A DNA stretch of 64,000 nt from Sclerodactyla briareus (taxonomy: Eukaryota; Echinodermata; Holothuroidea; Dendrochirotida; Sclerodactylidae): positions 62,001-126,000 of the forward strand of contig JAODTK010002666.1 of the NCBI GenBank assembly GCA_026419785.1. Direction: 5' to 3'. The notes under the pieces were generated by a model. The model was given only the letters and a program-made list of their open reading frames with translations. It did not search any database and was not told the DNA's origin. Position numbers and translations under genes: made by a program. How positions within the stretch are numbered: position 1 is the first letter of the stretch; the number at the start of each line of letters is the position of its first letter. This document shows, one piece after another, positions 46,591 through 57,819 of the stretch.

Positions 46591-48639
46591 GCAACCAGGC
46601 CTGGGCCCAGCCTGCTCCCCCCCCCCCCCCTACTCCCTGACGTACCCACGAACTGCACCAACTACGAGCTGTGAGGGCGTTCTGTTGGTCAACCCCACCC
46701 ATCAGATCATGTTCACACAGGAGATGGTGGGCAGGATTTTCTGCTGGCAGATCTTGCAATCTCTGGCAGCTATCCTTTACCATCCCCGCCATATATCCCA
46801 GAGTATCCTGGCATTGGATACTTAATCCTACCACAGTGACCAAGGATGCATCAAAGTGAGGTAGTCAAGATGGTATCCATTGCTATCCCAAGCCCAACAA
46901 TGAGTTTCTAAAGCCTCACTAGGTTATAGCAAAACTAGAAGCACAACAGAACTAAAACACAGAGTTTTGGTCCTTTTGCTCAGATATCGTGACTGCCACA
47001 CACTAGTAGTAAATGACACAGTTGTTCAAAGCATTTGGATGTCGCAAATGGGAGCGAAGCAGTCTTTACAGCCTGGTGTCATTCCTGTTGTCCACCCACA
47101 ATAAATACGGTGGTTATAACTTGATTGACCGACTTCTGACTGCCTAAATACCTGGGTAAGAGTACTTCACCTGCCTGTGAGGCCACAGCTATACCCATCA
47201 GTGGTACCAAACTGGTATCCCAAGGGCTTTGCAGAGGAAGTTGATAACTGAGGTATCCCTCTTTCAGAACCCCTCTCTGTACAAGAACCCCTGTCCCTCC
47301 ACTCTATTGTTGCATTGCATGGAATGCATGCGGAAAAATGTTAAATCACTTGAAGTGCATACAAGTGGGTTCTCGAACCGCTTGTCCCGCGCCTATTTCA
47401 TGATCGGAGGTTTTCATCTTGTTACAGTATTCATGAAGTTTCAATCACCTTGTTCTGATGGGTCCGGCTATCGAGGGGATTTTCTTGTGTCTGCCTTATA
47501 AGAAAACCAACTGCAGTTGTGGATTGCCACACTATGAGATGACTTACACTAGCTCATTTTGGGCACATATGTACTATTTTCTCAAATTTTTCATTTTCTC
47601 TCACTCAATTCCTTGTCTTGCCTGAACAAAGTTGAGAAAGGGACTCAGTGATCACTTTGTCATGTGTATGTGTGTGTGTAATGTATGTATGTTGTCCCAC
47701 TTTCTCCCCTCGTTAGCAATATTTCTCTGGAACTGTAAGGGCTGATTTTGATGAAGTTTCGTATGTAGTACATGGGTTGGGTGAACATGATCTGATCAGT
47801 TTACGGATGAACCAAAGTTCTATGTCATCTAATTGCATAATTTATGCAAAATTTCAAAGTTCGTCTGATTTTCCTGAAACTTGGTGAATATGGTCTACCT
47901 TCAGATCTAAAACTTTTTAACATAGATTTGGCGTCAATGGAGGTCATTCAAGCTGTCGAATTTGCCTAATTCATGCAAATCTTGAACTTAGTTGGATTTT
48001 CATGAAACCTGTGGGTGATTTGACCTCCAGTTCCGACCTTTATTATCATGGATTCAGGGTCACTGGAGGTCATTCAACATTCTAATTTGCATAAATTATG
48101 CATAATTTCCAAAGTTTCTTTCTGAATATTCACATTGAACTTATGGCTTACCTTTACTCTCACATTTTTAATTTAGGCCCTGCAGGTTCATCGGAGGTCA
48201 TAGTGTGTCTATTTTCATAATTATTTATGTTCCAAATTCCCAAATGTTTTGTGTTCGATTATTATGGAGCTCGATTAGTATGGTCTACCTTTCGTCCCCA
48301 AACATTTTTAACATTGACTCGAGTTACTGGGGATTATTCATGTGTAGACTTTGCTTCATTTCATGCAATTTCAAGTTTGCTGGATTCCTATGAAATATTC
48401 AAATGAGAAAATTGGTCAATGGAAGTTGAATATTGTGTCTAAGTTGCATGATTAGTCATATTTCCACAAAACGTATACTCCTATGGTAGTACGTGGTCAA
48501 TAATTAGTCCTTATGAATTTGGAATTGGTCACTGATTAGTAAAAAAGTAAATGCTATGTATACAAAAATCTGAAAGCGCATCACATGGAATGCCTCGTAA
48601 TTGTTTGCATGGTGACTAATAGAAGAAACCACTGATCGT
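46591..48639. repeat. 2.05-kb tandem duplication, copy 1
   Basis: Direct repeat of 48640-50708. It begins at GCAACCAGGCCTGGGCCCAG, includes a poly-C run, an interspersed segment with GAGAAAGGGACTC and TGTATGTG repeats, and the ~125-bp tandem family at 47820-48480. A MGGVDQQN motif can be read on the minus strand near 46690-46710, but it stands alone and supports no gene. The boundary heptamer GCAACCA occurs at the start, the junction and the end of the pair. Confidence 0.9.
47820..48480. repeat. ~125-bp tandem family, locus 3
   Basis: About five diverged units starting near 47824, 47958, 48082, 48211 and 48340. The consensus reads roughly TTTGCATAATTCATGCAAAA, then GGATTTTCATGAAAC.TGGTG, GGTCTACCTT, TTTTTAACATTGA and GGAGGTCATTCA. 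Confidence 0.75.
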
Positions 48640-50708
48640 GCAACCAGGCCTGGGCCCAGCCTTCTCCCACCCCCCCCCCCTACGCCTACGTCCCCACGGA
48701 CGCTTCACAACTAGAGCTTTGAGGGAGCGTCTGTTGGTCAACCCCAAACCCATCAATCATGTTTCACACAGGATATGGTGGGCATGATATTTCTTGCTGG
48801 CAGGATCGCAATCTGGCAGCTTCCTTTACCATCCCCGCATAGATCCCGAGTTCCTGGCTTGGAGTTACTTTAATCCTACCAACATTGACCAAGGATGCAT
48901 CAAAAGTGAGGTAGTCAAGATGGTATCCATTGCTATCGCACCCAACATGATTTCTAAGCCACACTAGTTTATAGCCAAAGCTAGAAGCACAACAGAACTA
49001 AAACACAGAGTTTTGGTCCCTTTTGCTCGATATCTTGACGTTGCCACACACTATAGTAAATGACACAGTTTTTCAAAAAGCATTGGATTGCAAAATGGGA
49101 GCGAAGCAGAGTTCTTACAGCCCGGGTGTCATTCCTGTTGTCACCCCACACGAAATACGGTGGTTATAACATTAGATTGACCGACTTCTGACTGCCTACA
49201 TACCTGGGTAAGAGTACTTTCAACCTGCCTTGAGGCACAGCTAATAACCCATCCTTGGTACAAAACTGGTATCCAAGGGCTTTGCAGAGGAAGTTGATAA
49301 TGAGGTCTCCCTCTTTCAAACCCCTCTCTGTAACAAGAACCCCTGTCCCCTCCACTCTAATTGTTGGCATTGCATGGAATGCATGCGGAAAAATGTTAAA
49401 TCACCTTGAAGTGCATACAAGTTGGTCTCGAACCGCTTGTTCCCCGCGCCTATTTCATGATCGGAGGTTTCATCTTGTTACAAGTATTCATGAATGTTTC
49501 ATCCCTTTTCGATGGGTCGGCTTCGAGGGATTTTCTTGTGGCGTGCCTTATAGAAAACCACTCTGCAGTTGTGGATTGCCAACACTGAGATATGACTTAC
49601 TAGCTCTTTGTGGGCAAACATATGTACTATTTTCTCAAATTTGTCATTTCCTTCTCTCAGCAATTCTGTCTTGGCCTGAACAAATTTGAGAAAGGGACTC
49701 ATTGCTCACTTTGTCATGTGTATGTGGTGTGTGTAGGTGTTGTGTACCCACTGTCTCGTTAGCAAGATTTCTCTGGAAACGGTAAGGCTGATTTTGATGA
49801 AGTTCTATGAGTACATAGGTTGGGTGACATGATCTGATCAGTTTTAACGGGAGGAACCAAACGTGCTATTGCATCAATTTTGATAATTTTAAGCAAAATT
49901 TAAAAGTTTTCGTCTGATTTTTTTTTTTCCTGAAACTTGGTGACTAATGGTCTACCTTCATTCTAAAACTTTTTAATAACATAGATTTTTGCGTCCAATG
50001 GAGGTCATTCAAGCTGGTCGAATTTCATAATTCATGCAAAATCTTGACTTAGTTGGATTTTCATGAAACCTTGTGGGTATGATTGACCCTCTTTCGACCT
50101 TATTATCATGGATTCAGGGTCACTATGGAGGTCATTGCAACATGTGTAATATGCATACATTAGCATATTTAAAGATTTTTTCTGGATATTCATTGAACTT
50201 ATGGGCTTACCTTATCCCTCTCACCATTTTTATTAGGCTGCAGTCTCGGCGGTCTTCAGTTTGTCTATTTTGCATAATTTTTCCATTCCAAAGTTGTTCG
50301 ATTATTATGAGCCGAGTTAGTATGGTCCCTAACCTTCAATCCCCAAACCATTTACATTGACTCGAGTTTACTGGGGGTATATTCCATGTGTATAATTGCT
50401 TCATTCATGCAATGTTCAAGGTTTTGCTGGATTCCTATGAAATATTCCAATGAAAATATTGGTCAATGGAAGTTGAATTTGTGTGGCGGGGGAGGATCTA
50501 AATTTGCATGAGTCAGTCATATTCCCACACAACTATACTCGCTATTGTGACGTGGTCAATACTTCGTCCTTAAGAATTTGAATTGGTCACTGATTTAGTA
50601 AAAAAGTAATGCTATGTAGCAAAAAGCTGAAAGCAACACATGGGAATCCTCGTAATTGTTTTGCATGGGGAACGTAATATAATAAACGCACTGATCGTCG
50701 TGCAACCA
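48640..50708. repeat. 2.05-kb tandem duplication, copy 2
   Basis: Collinear with copy 1 throughout. The differences I could read (for example across 49255-49640 against 47215-47600) are overwhelmingly one-base gains or losses, many in homopolymers, with few substitutions. It includes the second copy of the ~125-bp family at about 49870-50480. Open frames differ between the copies for that reason and are not genes. Confidence 0.9.
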
Positions 50709-51239
50709 CCATGGCGAGACACTTGGGGCATCGCCTTGTTTATGAGAATATGACACTAAAAATCACATGAATTAATTCCAACTTCAATGAAATCATACTA
50801 GTTTATATACCGCCCTATTTTGTTTCTAAAAATCCAATAGGTTTATTTACAAGCCATCATGTGTCCTTCATGGCGGAGCATCACTCACTGTTGTTCATAT
50901 AGTTTGTGCATAGTCTCAATTATGCTTTCTGTGTGCCAAAATTTCTATCAGATCATCTATTAAGTTTTTTTCTTTCTTCTTTTCAACGAGCGGGTGGGTG
51001 GGCAAATTACTTTACATGTTTTTTCTAGGGTAATTTACATGGGCAAAAGATGTTCATTTGTATTATACTGAAGGCTACCGCACACTTTCCTGTCCCAGCC
51101 CCACAGCGAGCAGGGAGTTGTTTCCAGGGTTTATTTTCAGTTCCAAATTGTATTATACGGCTTTCACAAATTCTTTCCTTACACACATCTATTTCACACC
51201 TACTCTACTTCCCCCTTACCGACCATGCACCCCCCCTCA
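50709..51239. other. Unassigned AT-rich DNA
   Basis: Separates the tandem duplication from the GC-rich island; no feature recognised. Confidence 0.4.
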
Positions 51240-54200
51240 ATATGCTACTCGAGTGGCTGGCATCTTAACAGCGTACTCGTTGGCCCCGCCCATCGCCCTT
51301 TTCTTTTTGCCAGACTATTCGTCTGCAACGAGTGTTTTTGGCCTGGAAAAAGTTTTCAAAAATTTTCACCAAGGAAGTGGTTACGGTTTGGTTAACCGTT
51401 TTTTGGAGATGGAGACCGAAGCTTACTCATCAGCTTCGTGGAGAAGCAATTTTTGAAAGAGATTGTTCGTTTTCGCGATGTTTGGGTCGTTTTTGTTTCT
51501 CTCTTTGTCGCGGTCGCGCGTGTAAGTGCGTTTCTAACAGCCTAGGCTGCGCATAACGTAGGGAGTGTGTGAGTGTACCTCCCGTTGCCTGACAGTCACT
51601 TGGTGTGGTTCACACTTTGGGGTGTCTCTCACCTCTGCGGAGTTCGCTGTTGGGCTTTGGCGTTGTTTTTGGGTTTTTGGGTCGTATGTTGGTCAGTAAC
51701 CGGATTCCCTACCCCCAACCCCTAACCCACCCCTCCCTCGGGTCGCCCTACTCCACCAGTCCCGTTCCGGGGGGTCCCCGTCCCCCTTCTCCCGTCCCCT
51801 TTCCGGGCCCGGGGTGGTGGTTTGTTGCTGTCGCGTGTTGCGCGTGGGAAGTTTTTTTCGCGTGGCGGCTGCGACGAAGGGAGAGAGCGAGAGAGACGGA
51901 GAGATAGATAGTGGAGGTTTTAATAGGATTCGGCTGTTCACATCCTGCGGGAGGAGCATAAGAGACAGGGAGACCATCGGTTTGCGGCAGACACCCGCTG
52001 CTCAGCAAGCAGTGGACTCCGTTCCGGAACGACTTTCGGCCCGGGCAAGGTTGTTCCACGCAGGCAGTTACGACCCATCCTTGGGAAGCCGCCTGACTGT
52101 GTACCGTATCGCGGGACTCCCCATGGTCTGACCCGTGGCCTGGGAGTTCCGCTAGGTGCAGGGTGGTTTCATTCACGGTCCGAACACCCTCAGTTTTCAT
52201 CGGGGAGACCGCCGAAACCCTGCAGTGCATCGGGGAGACAGCCGAAAGAAGCCAAGGGAGCCAAGGTAGGCAGGTTCAAACCTGCGTGGGGACTAGCTCC
52301 CTCCTGGCGGTTCTCGGGGTTGACTCAGGTGATCGACCATGCAGTGTCCGAGTTCACCTCCGCCGGGAAAGAAACCTGGGATCGTCACAACGCGGCTCTG
52401 GTTGGGCGGTGCGGTCCCGAAAACCCCAGGCGCAAATTGGATCGCCAGTCCGGCGAAAACCGGCCGAACCGACCGTCACGATCGGGTGGCTCCGGACCGG
52501 TCGGATCCAGGGAGGGGCATCAGTAGGGCGTCCCGGCTGCTCCGGCCGGTCCGAAGCGACCAGCCGGTTGCCGGGGGCCCCCCAAACAAAAACCGTGGTC
52601 GGATACCGAGGTCCGGACTCTTGAGAGGGTCTACGGCTCGCGGGCGCCGGCGGAAGCGGGGCCCGCTTCGGCCGACTGAACCTGACCACCGGATCTCGGG
52701 GGCTCTGGTGGGTCTGATACCGAGGTCCGGACTCCGATGAGAAAAAAAAGTCTACGGCTCGGGCGTCGGGGGGGGCCGGCGGAGCACCCGGCCGGCTTTT
52801 CCCGGCCGAACCGACCACCGGATCCGGGGGCCTGGTTGGTCGGACACCGAACCCAGGTCCGGACCCCCGATGGGTCGACGGCTCGGTTAGGGTCGCCGGC
52901 GGGGGCGCCGGGTGCCAAACAACTCACAAGGGAACCCGTGGTGCTCCCGGTGGGTTGACTTCCGAGTCCGGAATCCAGGGGGGGTCGACGGCTCGTTTAG
53001 AGGCGGCCGGCAGAGCGCCGGTCTGCTCGGACCGGCCGAACTGACCATTCTGGCGCATGAGGCTCCGGTGGTGGTAGAAACCGATATTTCCCGGAACTCC
53101 GGGATAGGGGGGTCGACGGCTCGTTTAGGGCGCGGCGGAGCGCCCTTTCGGCTTTTGCCCGGCCTGAACAAGCCACTGGAGCAGGAGCTCCGGTGGTGTC
53201 GGACACCAAAGTCCGGACTCCGAGGTTGTCGACTGCTCGGTTCGGGCGCCTGCGGAGCGCCCGGTCGGCTACACACCGCTGACAAGCCTCCGGAGCAGGT
53301 GGCTCCGGTGACCCAGACACCGAATCCGTACCCTGAGCAGGGCGCCGGCGGGGCGCCAGATCGCTTCGTGCCGGCCGAACCGCCACCGCGACGCGGCGGT
53401 CCTGACACCGACGTCGGTCTGTCGTAGAGGGGTCCAACTCGGGTTGGGGGCGGGCCTGTTGGCAGAGAGCCGGCCGGTGGAGCAGACTCAGCATTCCAGA
53501 GAAGGTTTGTGCACGGGGCGGCTGGGTCAGCTGGGGGGCGCGAGGACGCCAGGCTGGCTTCAAAGGGACGGGTCGGATCTAGGACCCAAAATACAGGCAT
53601 TGCAGGGCTATCGCGGTCGGACTCGGTAGACTGGGGCAACCACCGAGGGCCAGGACTTCCGTTGGCCCGGTAGGGTCGGGCACCTAGATACGGACCCTGT
53701 CATAAACGGCCGACGCCTGAGGTTGGTCCGGCGAATGAGAGCGCCAGTTGTTTTTCCATCCTGCCGAACCGACCGTCGCTCCGGTTCGAATCCTGGGGCG
53801 CTTGGTCCGCTTCGGTCGCGAGGCGCCGAGGCATCGGCTGGGGGCCCGGCGCCTGAGAGCCCAGACCGTAGTTTTTTTTTCAGCCTACGCATATCGATTA
53901 ATTACCTGGGGCACGGCATAACGCAAAATACTGCCGAATGGCAAAGAAATCGAAACTGAGACCAACGCGAGCTCACAAACGTCGTGCGGGGGGCTTCGCC
54001 ACGGAAGCGGCATCTCGAGTGCCTGTGAAGGCCAGATTTCGAGACACCCACGGGGCGCTCGGCGGTTGGCTCCGGTCTTCCGGCTGGCCGAACCACCCAC
54101 TAGGAGCCGGGCTCCGGTGTTTTTACGACCCCGAGGTCAGACTCCTGAGATGACCACGCTCGTTTGGGTTTGGCGCAGGAGATCCGTCGGTTGCTCCAAC

Positions 54201-57200
54201 TGGCCGAACCGACGGCATCCCAGACAGAGTTTGCCCGTTTGGCCCGTCCGTCACCGGTGCGGGGGGTTCCGCCGGGGCAAGCCCATTCCGCCAGCTCGGG
54301 GAGGAGCCGGTGGGGTTCTTCTAACCGCACGAACCCCCGGAGGTGGAGGGGCGTCCGGCCCAGAAGCTACTGTTTACTATCCCTCGCAGCACGAAGATAA
54401 CGCGACAAGGTTTTGCGACCCGGGCGACCAGTTATTTGTTTGGGTCTCTTCGCCAACCGCCTCCCGCTCCCTCAGGACCCAGTTTTTGAGTGCCCTGAAA
54501 ACCAGTTTCTGTGGCATTCTCGGTTCCCTTGGAGCAGGTGTCTCGCAACCGGCGTCACCCGTCCCTGTAGATGCCGCCTTTGTTTCTGGTCGTTCACGTC
54601 GTCCTCGAGACCCAGGGTTTTTCTCGGGCTCCGATCGGGGGTTGTTTCCTTGGCACGGACATTCCCGTTGACGCTCCGGAATGGCGGGGTCGCCACATCC
54701 AACGTGGACTAGGGCTCCACAGAGCCGTCCGTCGGAACATCCCACCCGCCGTACCGTCCCGCCTATCCTCCTTGTGCCGTGCGGTAACAACCACCCTGTT
54801 GGGGCCTGATCGATGGCGAGGGGTTTCCCCCGCGCTTCGATTCCATCGCCCGGGGGCCTCCACAAAGAGGGATGTCTCGAAAACCCTCTGAGGCGGCTAA
54901 AATGAACTCAGGGACCTCGACTCGTCGGTTCGCACATGTTACGCATGTGCTTACCGGCTCTTCCGAGGAAATCGTGGTTCCGGCTTTTCCACGGCGTAGA
55001 AGGAGTGCAGGCTCTCAGGCGGGACAACCCGGAAATGGTGATCCGGAGGGGCCACGGGCGCGTGGCGCGACATCGGTCCTCGAGTCGGTGTCATAACCTA
55101 CGGAGGGCCATAAAGCTGCTTCGTGCGGACTTGCCCTCCTGGGCGTAGACCCCTTTTTGTGGACGCTTCAATGGGCCGCCCGGCAAGTCGATAACCGGCA
55201 GGAGGCCGGCATCCTGTCCATCGCCAGCGCCTCCGACCTCGACCTCTAAGCTGAAGGGGAGGCCAACGACGTAGTCGACAAGCGGTTCTTTTATACCCCC
55301 CCCCGCATCATCGTTTTCTTCTCGCGGAAGCCCACCGCGGGAGGGTATCGCGCCCGTCCTCCAAGTAATTCCGGGTGGGGTCCCTTGCTACCGCCATCCC
55401 CGATCCTTCCTCTCGAGAGAGGGCGGGGCGACGTCGAGAGACCTATGGGACGCTCATCTGCCCACGCACCCGCCCTTCAGGGCCGATTCCTAGCGTTCCG
55501 CTCAGGGGCAGGACTACCGCTTGTGGTCCTTTCCATTCGGCCTCGCCGACGACGGCCCGACTCTTCACCTGGGTCCGCAGCCCCATCTATTCTACGCTTT
55601 CTGTGCGGCAGGAGGGTCATCACGGGTCGTCCGCTCACAACCGACGATTGGCCCGGGTGGCCGCCCCGTCGAAAGCGGGGCCGATTGCTCATACCGCGGA
55701 TCTCAGCGCGTCTCGACGTTGCCGCGGCTGCACGTTCATCCTGCCCTCCGAGTCCAACCCGCCAGGGCCGGGACTCGGCCCCTTGGTTCCTCCGTCCGGG
55801 GCGGCCACTATGAGCGATTTCTCGAATCTTTCCGCACGCTCTCGTCGCCGCTGCGGGCGCAGTCTTTGTGGTCGATCCGCCCAAGCCTATCCCTCTTCGT
55901 GGGGTTCTCGGGCTCTTCCTGTCCTCATGGACGGAGCCACATAGGTGTCTGCGGTGAACAGAGCCACATGGGTGGCCGCGGTATAGCGCTTTTGCGACTT
56001 TTTTCCCCTGTCCCATTGCGACAGTGACACAGACGTGTCGCTCTCGGGTGAGGGGCCAGCTTAGGACGGAACGGCCCCCCTTTGGTCGTATCAGCGGCAA
56101 GGCACGCAGTGAACTTCCCCGATCGCCGAACCGTTCGTCTGATCTCTTCGTGTCGTCCTACATGCGCGACTTTTCCAAGACCCTGCGCCTTCCGGATCTT
56201 TTTCCGGCTCGGGCAGATGGGTTGGCTGTGGTACCACGGCACGTGCGCCCTGTGTCTCTTCTGCCGGGAGACGACGAGCCAACAGTGCTTCCGAACAAGC
56301 GGCGTTCTGGACCGCGGTTTTGGCGTACGTCGCAACATCCTCGGGTGTCACCCCGTGTTTGCCCCGGTAGGCCGGCGATGTCATTCGTCTTGGCCCTCGT
56401 CTCCAGGGGAAAGCAGGCTCGACGATCGGCTTCCGTTCCGCCCTTGCGGCGATACATCGCGGTTTTTCTCCGGATGGTCCTCATGGTCGAGGAGGTCACT
56501 GACAGCCAGCTCCTAGGCGACGTTAGCGAGCGTCTCCTGCCGCTCTTTTTGGCTCCGCATGTTTCCTCGCCACATCCTCGAAACGCCCTTAGAGCGCTGG
56601 AGTCCTCAACCTCAACGGCCGTTTTGTTGGGTGGCAGTGTCCTCCGCGGAAAGCACGCAGGAGCCTTCTTGAGGCGCTTTACTATAAGCCGTCCTTCCCT
56701 GTCACGGTCCAGACGGGATCCGTTCCCTCTCGGGTCCGGCTTTTCTTGGCAAAGAGTCAGTCGTTGGCGTTCGCGCCGGAGATTGATCTCCCCTCGATCG
56801 GTCGCTCTCGTGAAAAACCGAGGACAACCTGGTGCCTGTCCAGCCATGGCTTGGTTTCGAGGGGACTCGTTTGAATGCCGTCACCTGCGTCAATGTTGGC
56901 TTCCCGCATCCGCCGCCAGCGTGGCTTCTTCGAGCCCGGCTAGACCGAAGTCGTGAGGAAAGCGTCGGCGTGGTGGAAACTCTTAACAACACCTTTGTCG
57001 CGTGCTATGTGACGGACGCGGTGTACAAGGAAAGGGCATTTGCCATAGCGGCTCTGCAAACTCCACTACTCAGCATCCGCCTGCACTGCACGCGACGGCA
57101 CGGGACCACCACCAAGCGCCCTGTGCTAGACTGTTCATTGTCGATAATGGGTCAGTAGAATAGTGAAAATGATTCTCCCACAAACAGTAACGGGGTTTGT

Positions 57201-57480
57201 GATCGGAGACTACTATACTTCACCCCTTTATACGACCGCCCACCATCCATCCCCTCTCTCCGGGCCGTCGCATGCGGTCCCACACAACATTCGCTTCCGG
57301 GTAAAAACCCCTTCGAGAATCAGGACGCCTCAAGCCTGGAAAAAGAGAAGGGCGATGGAGTGCCAACCCTGTACTATTAAAATGCCAGCACTCTGTCCAG
57401 CAAAAATAGTGAGGGTGCATGGTCGATACGGGTACAGTATTCGTATTCTCAACAGATTCACAAACCCGTCCTGTTTTGTA
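51240..57480 (+). mobile_element. Fossil retroelement, probably DIRS-like (tyrosine-recombinase type)
   Basis: This is a GC-rich island with dense long overlapping frames in AT-rich surroundings. Near 55515-55610 the plus strand shows short RT signatures: YRLWSFPFGLA, the PFGL block shared by LTR-type and DIRS reverse transcriptases, and FTWVRSPI. The flavour is closer to DIRS than to Gypsy, but that is judged by eye. Upstream are a GC-rich leader (51300-52260) and an internal ~115-bp tandem array (52490-54170); downstream is a long GC-rich segment (56020-56960). Near 57160-57480 are short inverted and direct repeats (for example ACAAACCCGT and its inverse), compatible with the terminal/internal repeats known in DIRS. 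The element is broken, with many breaks. I could not confirm a recombinase domain or both ends. It looks old, or else poorly assembled. Confidence 0.45.
52490..54170. repeat. GC-rich ~115-bp tandem array inside the retroelement
   Basis: About a dozen diverged units. Each carries, in order, GTCGACGGCTCG, GGCGCCGGCGGAGCGCCC, CGGCCGAACCGACCA, GGCTCCGGTGG and ACACCGA.GTCCGGACTCC. Unit starts (CGGCTCG) lie near 52632, 52754, 52877, 52989, 53117 and 53233, giving spacings of 112-123 bp; later units decay towards 54170. Confidence 0.8.
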
Positions 57481-57819
57481 GATTACTGATTCCTTACTAA
57501 CTGTCGCAACTGCAATTGGGCCTACTCTTCTGTCTTGGGGGGTGGAAACGCATATCGAACAACATTTTTAATACTTATAACTTGCACTTCATTTGAAATA
57601 GTTTTTAATATTCATATTGGACATAATTCTATAAAAATCAAGCATTAAGGTGTCATAAGATTGCACAACAAAAACTCCACTACATATTTTTTTTTAACCA
57701 GGAAGGGTGTTGTCTTTTTTCTCAACCCGCCTCCTCCTACTCTGTAACACACAATGGTTTATTTTTCCTGATTAATTCTAGAATTCCTCACATGCTAAGC
57801 GAGAACCCATCAACAAGCA
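55903..57819. repeat. 1.9-kb tandem duplication, copy 1
   Basis: Starts at GGTTCTCGGGCTCTTCC, covers the 3' part of the retroelement and about 330 bp of AT-rich flank, and joins copy 2 at 57820. Because the flank is included, the duplication is not an element terminal repeat. Confidence 0.85.

Noticed and set aside
46568-46843. MGGVDQQN motif on the minus strand, reminiscent of piggyBac/Harbinger-type transposases
   Set aside because: The motif stands alone, is not preserved in the second copy of the tandem duplication, and neighbouring residues do not fit either family.
53771-53800. tRNA-like GGTTCGAATCC (B box)
   Set aside because: The surrounding bases do not form a T stem, and no A box, anticodon arm or acceptor stem can be drawn.
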